Assembly (NCBI GenBank): GCA_021775875.1
Contig: JAJFHA010000008.1
Location: 42,999-106,998, forward strand
Length of the DNA: 64,000 nt
Direction of reading: 5' to 3'
Origin: Hyphomicrobiales bacterium
Lineage (GTDB): Bacteria > Pseudomonadota > Alphaproteobacteria > Rhizobiales > NORP267
Position numbers and translations under genes: made by a program. The notes beneath the pieces are model-generated. The model was not told the origin of the DNA. It saw only the letters and a list, made by a program, of their open reading frames with translations, and ran no database searches. Within the stretch, counting starts at the first letter, position 1. Each line of letters begins with the position of its first letter. This document shows, in pieces, positions 62,810-64,000 of the stretch.

Positions 62810-64000
62810 ATGGCGAAAGAGAAATTTGAGCGTAACAAGCCGCATTGCAACATTGGCACGATTGGCCATGTTGACCACGGCAAGACGACGTTGACGGCCG
62901 CGATTACGAGTGTGCTGGCGCAGGCTGGTGGCGGAGAATCTGTAGCCTTTGACATGATCGACAAGGCGCCTGAAGAGCGCGCCCGCGGGATTACGATTTC
63001 GACCGCTCATGTGGAATATGAAACCGAGAACCGGCATTACGCCCATGTGGATTGCCCGGGCCATGCGGATTATGTGAAGAACATGATCACCGGTGCGGCG
63101 CAGATGGATGGTGGCATTCTTGTTGTGTCAGCGGCTGATGGCCCGATGCCCCAGACCCGCGAACATATCCTGCTTGCGCGCCAGGTTGGTGTGCCGGCAC
63201 TTGTTGTTTACATGAACAAGGTTGACCAGGTTGATGACCCGGAATTGCTTGAGCTTGTTGAAATGGAAATCCGCGAGCTGCTGAGCTCTTATGATTTTCC
63301 GGGCGATGATATTCCGATTGTCCAGGGTTCGGCTCTGGCAGCACTTGAAGGTCGCGATGACGAGATCGGCAAAGAGAGCATTCTCAAGCTGATGGCAGCG
63401 GTTGACGAATATATCCCGCAGCCTGATCGTCCTGTTGACCAGCCGTTCCTGATGCCGATCGAGGATGTGTTCTCGATTTCTGGCCGTGGCACGGTTGTGA
63501 CGGGCCGGATCGAGCGCGGTGTTGTGAATGTTGGCGACGAGATCGAGATTATCGGTATCCGCGACACTTCCAAGACCACGTGTACGGGCGTTGAAATGTT
63601 CCGCAAGCTGCTTGATCGCGGTGAAGCTGGTGACAATGTTGGTGTGTTGCTTCGCGGCACCAAACGGGAAGATGTTGAGCGTGGGCAGGTATTGTGCAAG
63701 CCGGGCTCGGTAACGCCGCATACCAAGTTCAAGGCTGAAGCTTATATCCTGACCAAGGATGAGGGCGGTCGTCATACGCCGTTCTTCACGAATTATCGTC
63801 CGCAATTTTACTTCCGGACGACGGATGTAACCGGTGTTGTGCATTTGCCTGAGGGGACCGAGATGGTTATGCCCGGCGACAATTGCGCGGTTGAGGTTGA
63901 ACTGATTGTACCGATCGCCATGGAGGAGAAGCTGCGCTTCGCCATCCGTGAAGGCGGCCGCACAGTCGGCGCCGGCGTCGTTGCAGGCATTATTGAGTAA
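62810..64000 (+). CDS. tuf: Elongation factor Tu
   Basis: Carries aminoacyl-tRNA to the ribosome. The 396-residue protein is complete, with stop TAA on the last base of the window. GTPase motifs are all present: GHVDHGKT at residue 18, [13 protein letters not shown] near residue 80, and NKVD near 135. The ATG at 62810 is preferred to the TTG one codon earlier. The tRNA-Tyr - tRNA-Gly - tuf order is usual, with tRNA-Trp, secE and nusG expected beyond the edge. Confidence 0.98.
   Translation: MAKEKFERNKPHCNIGTIGHVDHGKTTLTAAITSVLAQAGGGESVAFDMIDKAPEERARGITISTAHVEYETENRHYAHVDCPGHADYVKNMITGAAQMDGGILVVSAADGPMPQTREHILLARQVGVPALVVYMNKVDQVDDPELLELVEMEIRELLSSYDFPGDDIPIVQGSALAALEGRDDEIGKESILKLMAAVDEYIPQPDRPVDQPFLMPIEDVFSISGRGTVVTGRIERGVVNVGDEIEIIGIRDTSKTTCTGVEMFRKLLDRGEAGDNVGVLLRGTKREDVERGQVLCKPGSVTPHTKFKAEAYILTKDEGGRHTPFFTNYRPQFYFRTTDVTGVVHLPEGTEMVMPGDNCAVEVELIVPIAMEEKLRFAIREGGRTVGAGVVAGIIE

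Overview
The window looks like ordinary chromosome from a free-living, probably aquatic, alphaproteobacterium with base composition near 50% GC. The evidence is family content rather than any marker sequence: a DUF2336/Hpt/receiver cluster, a PAS_5-type protein, a BTLCP transglutaminase-like protease, DUF3126 behind cysE, a zf-CHCC protein, a perfect CtrA-type site, sfsA-map-radC neighbours, and the rlmB - tRNA-Tyr - tRNA-Gly - tuf arrangement. I see no insertion sequence, prophage, CRISPR array or rRNA. The species cannot be named from the sequence alone.

Layout. 1-7945: a form II carbon-monoxide-dehydrogenase-like molybdenum hydroxylase cluster (large subunit cut by the window edge, FAD subunit, MoxR ATPase, CoxE-like VWA protein, a two-gene XdhC pair, and a MoeA-like/MobA-like fusion). 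7969-10721: a lone ferric-iron binding protein with a Fur-like site, a beta-hydroxyacid dehydrogenase, and cueR behind a textbook CueR promoter. 10713-15473: radC, map, an FkbM methyltransferase, sfsA, a CinA-type protein, gpt and tRNA-Leu. 15636-18853: fadL and a stand-alone Aas-like acyl-activating enzyme, divergent across an AT-rich region with a 33-bp-spaced repeat; together they look like an exogenous fatty-acid uptake and activation pair. 18969-28993: small-molecule metabolism and housekeeping (methyltransferase, EamA exporter, crotonase, FAD monooxygenase, two alpha/beta hydrolases, cysE, gamma carbonic anhydrase, BTLCP protease).

29167-31966 is a compact catabolic-looking module: an Asp/Glu-racemase/maleate-isomerase family protein divergent from an M24 homologue lacking most metal ligands and a nitrilase-family hydrolase; it resembles part of ectoine-type degradation. 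32195-36499 holds PilZ, PAS_5, rhomboid, GDYXXLXY and DUF2157 proteins, with a structured, possibly RNA-encoding gap near 33.6 kb. 36738-42352 holds CBS, hisI, folE, an IscU-like scaffold, yidD and thrS, with an Abi_C-type abortive-infection gene lying between yidD and thrS. 42358-46856 carries a VWA protein, two flavoproteins and a CitE-like lyase/MaoC pair. 46968-51806 looks like a cell-cycle or envelope signalling neighbourhood (CtrA-boxed lytic transglycosylase, MFS protein, DUF2336, Hpt and receiver proteins). 51967-60701 has nadK, glpK, a B12-riboswitch-controlled BtuB-like receptor, an SDR lacking the usual catalytic pair next to an acyl-CoA synthetase, LysE, a hydrolase and tRNA-Thr. 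The window closes with a Gly/Tyr/His repeat protein, rlmB, two tRNAs and a complete tuf.

The observations most worth following are the fadL/acyl-synthetase promoter repeat, the racemase/M24/nitrilase module, the Abi_C insertion, the structured gap at 33.6 kb, the CtrA site with the DUF2336/Hpt/receiver cluster, and the SDR without its catalytic Tyr and Lys. No wholly new system can be demonstrated from sequence reading alone.
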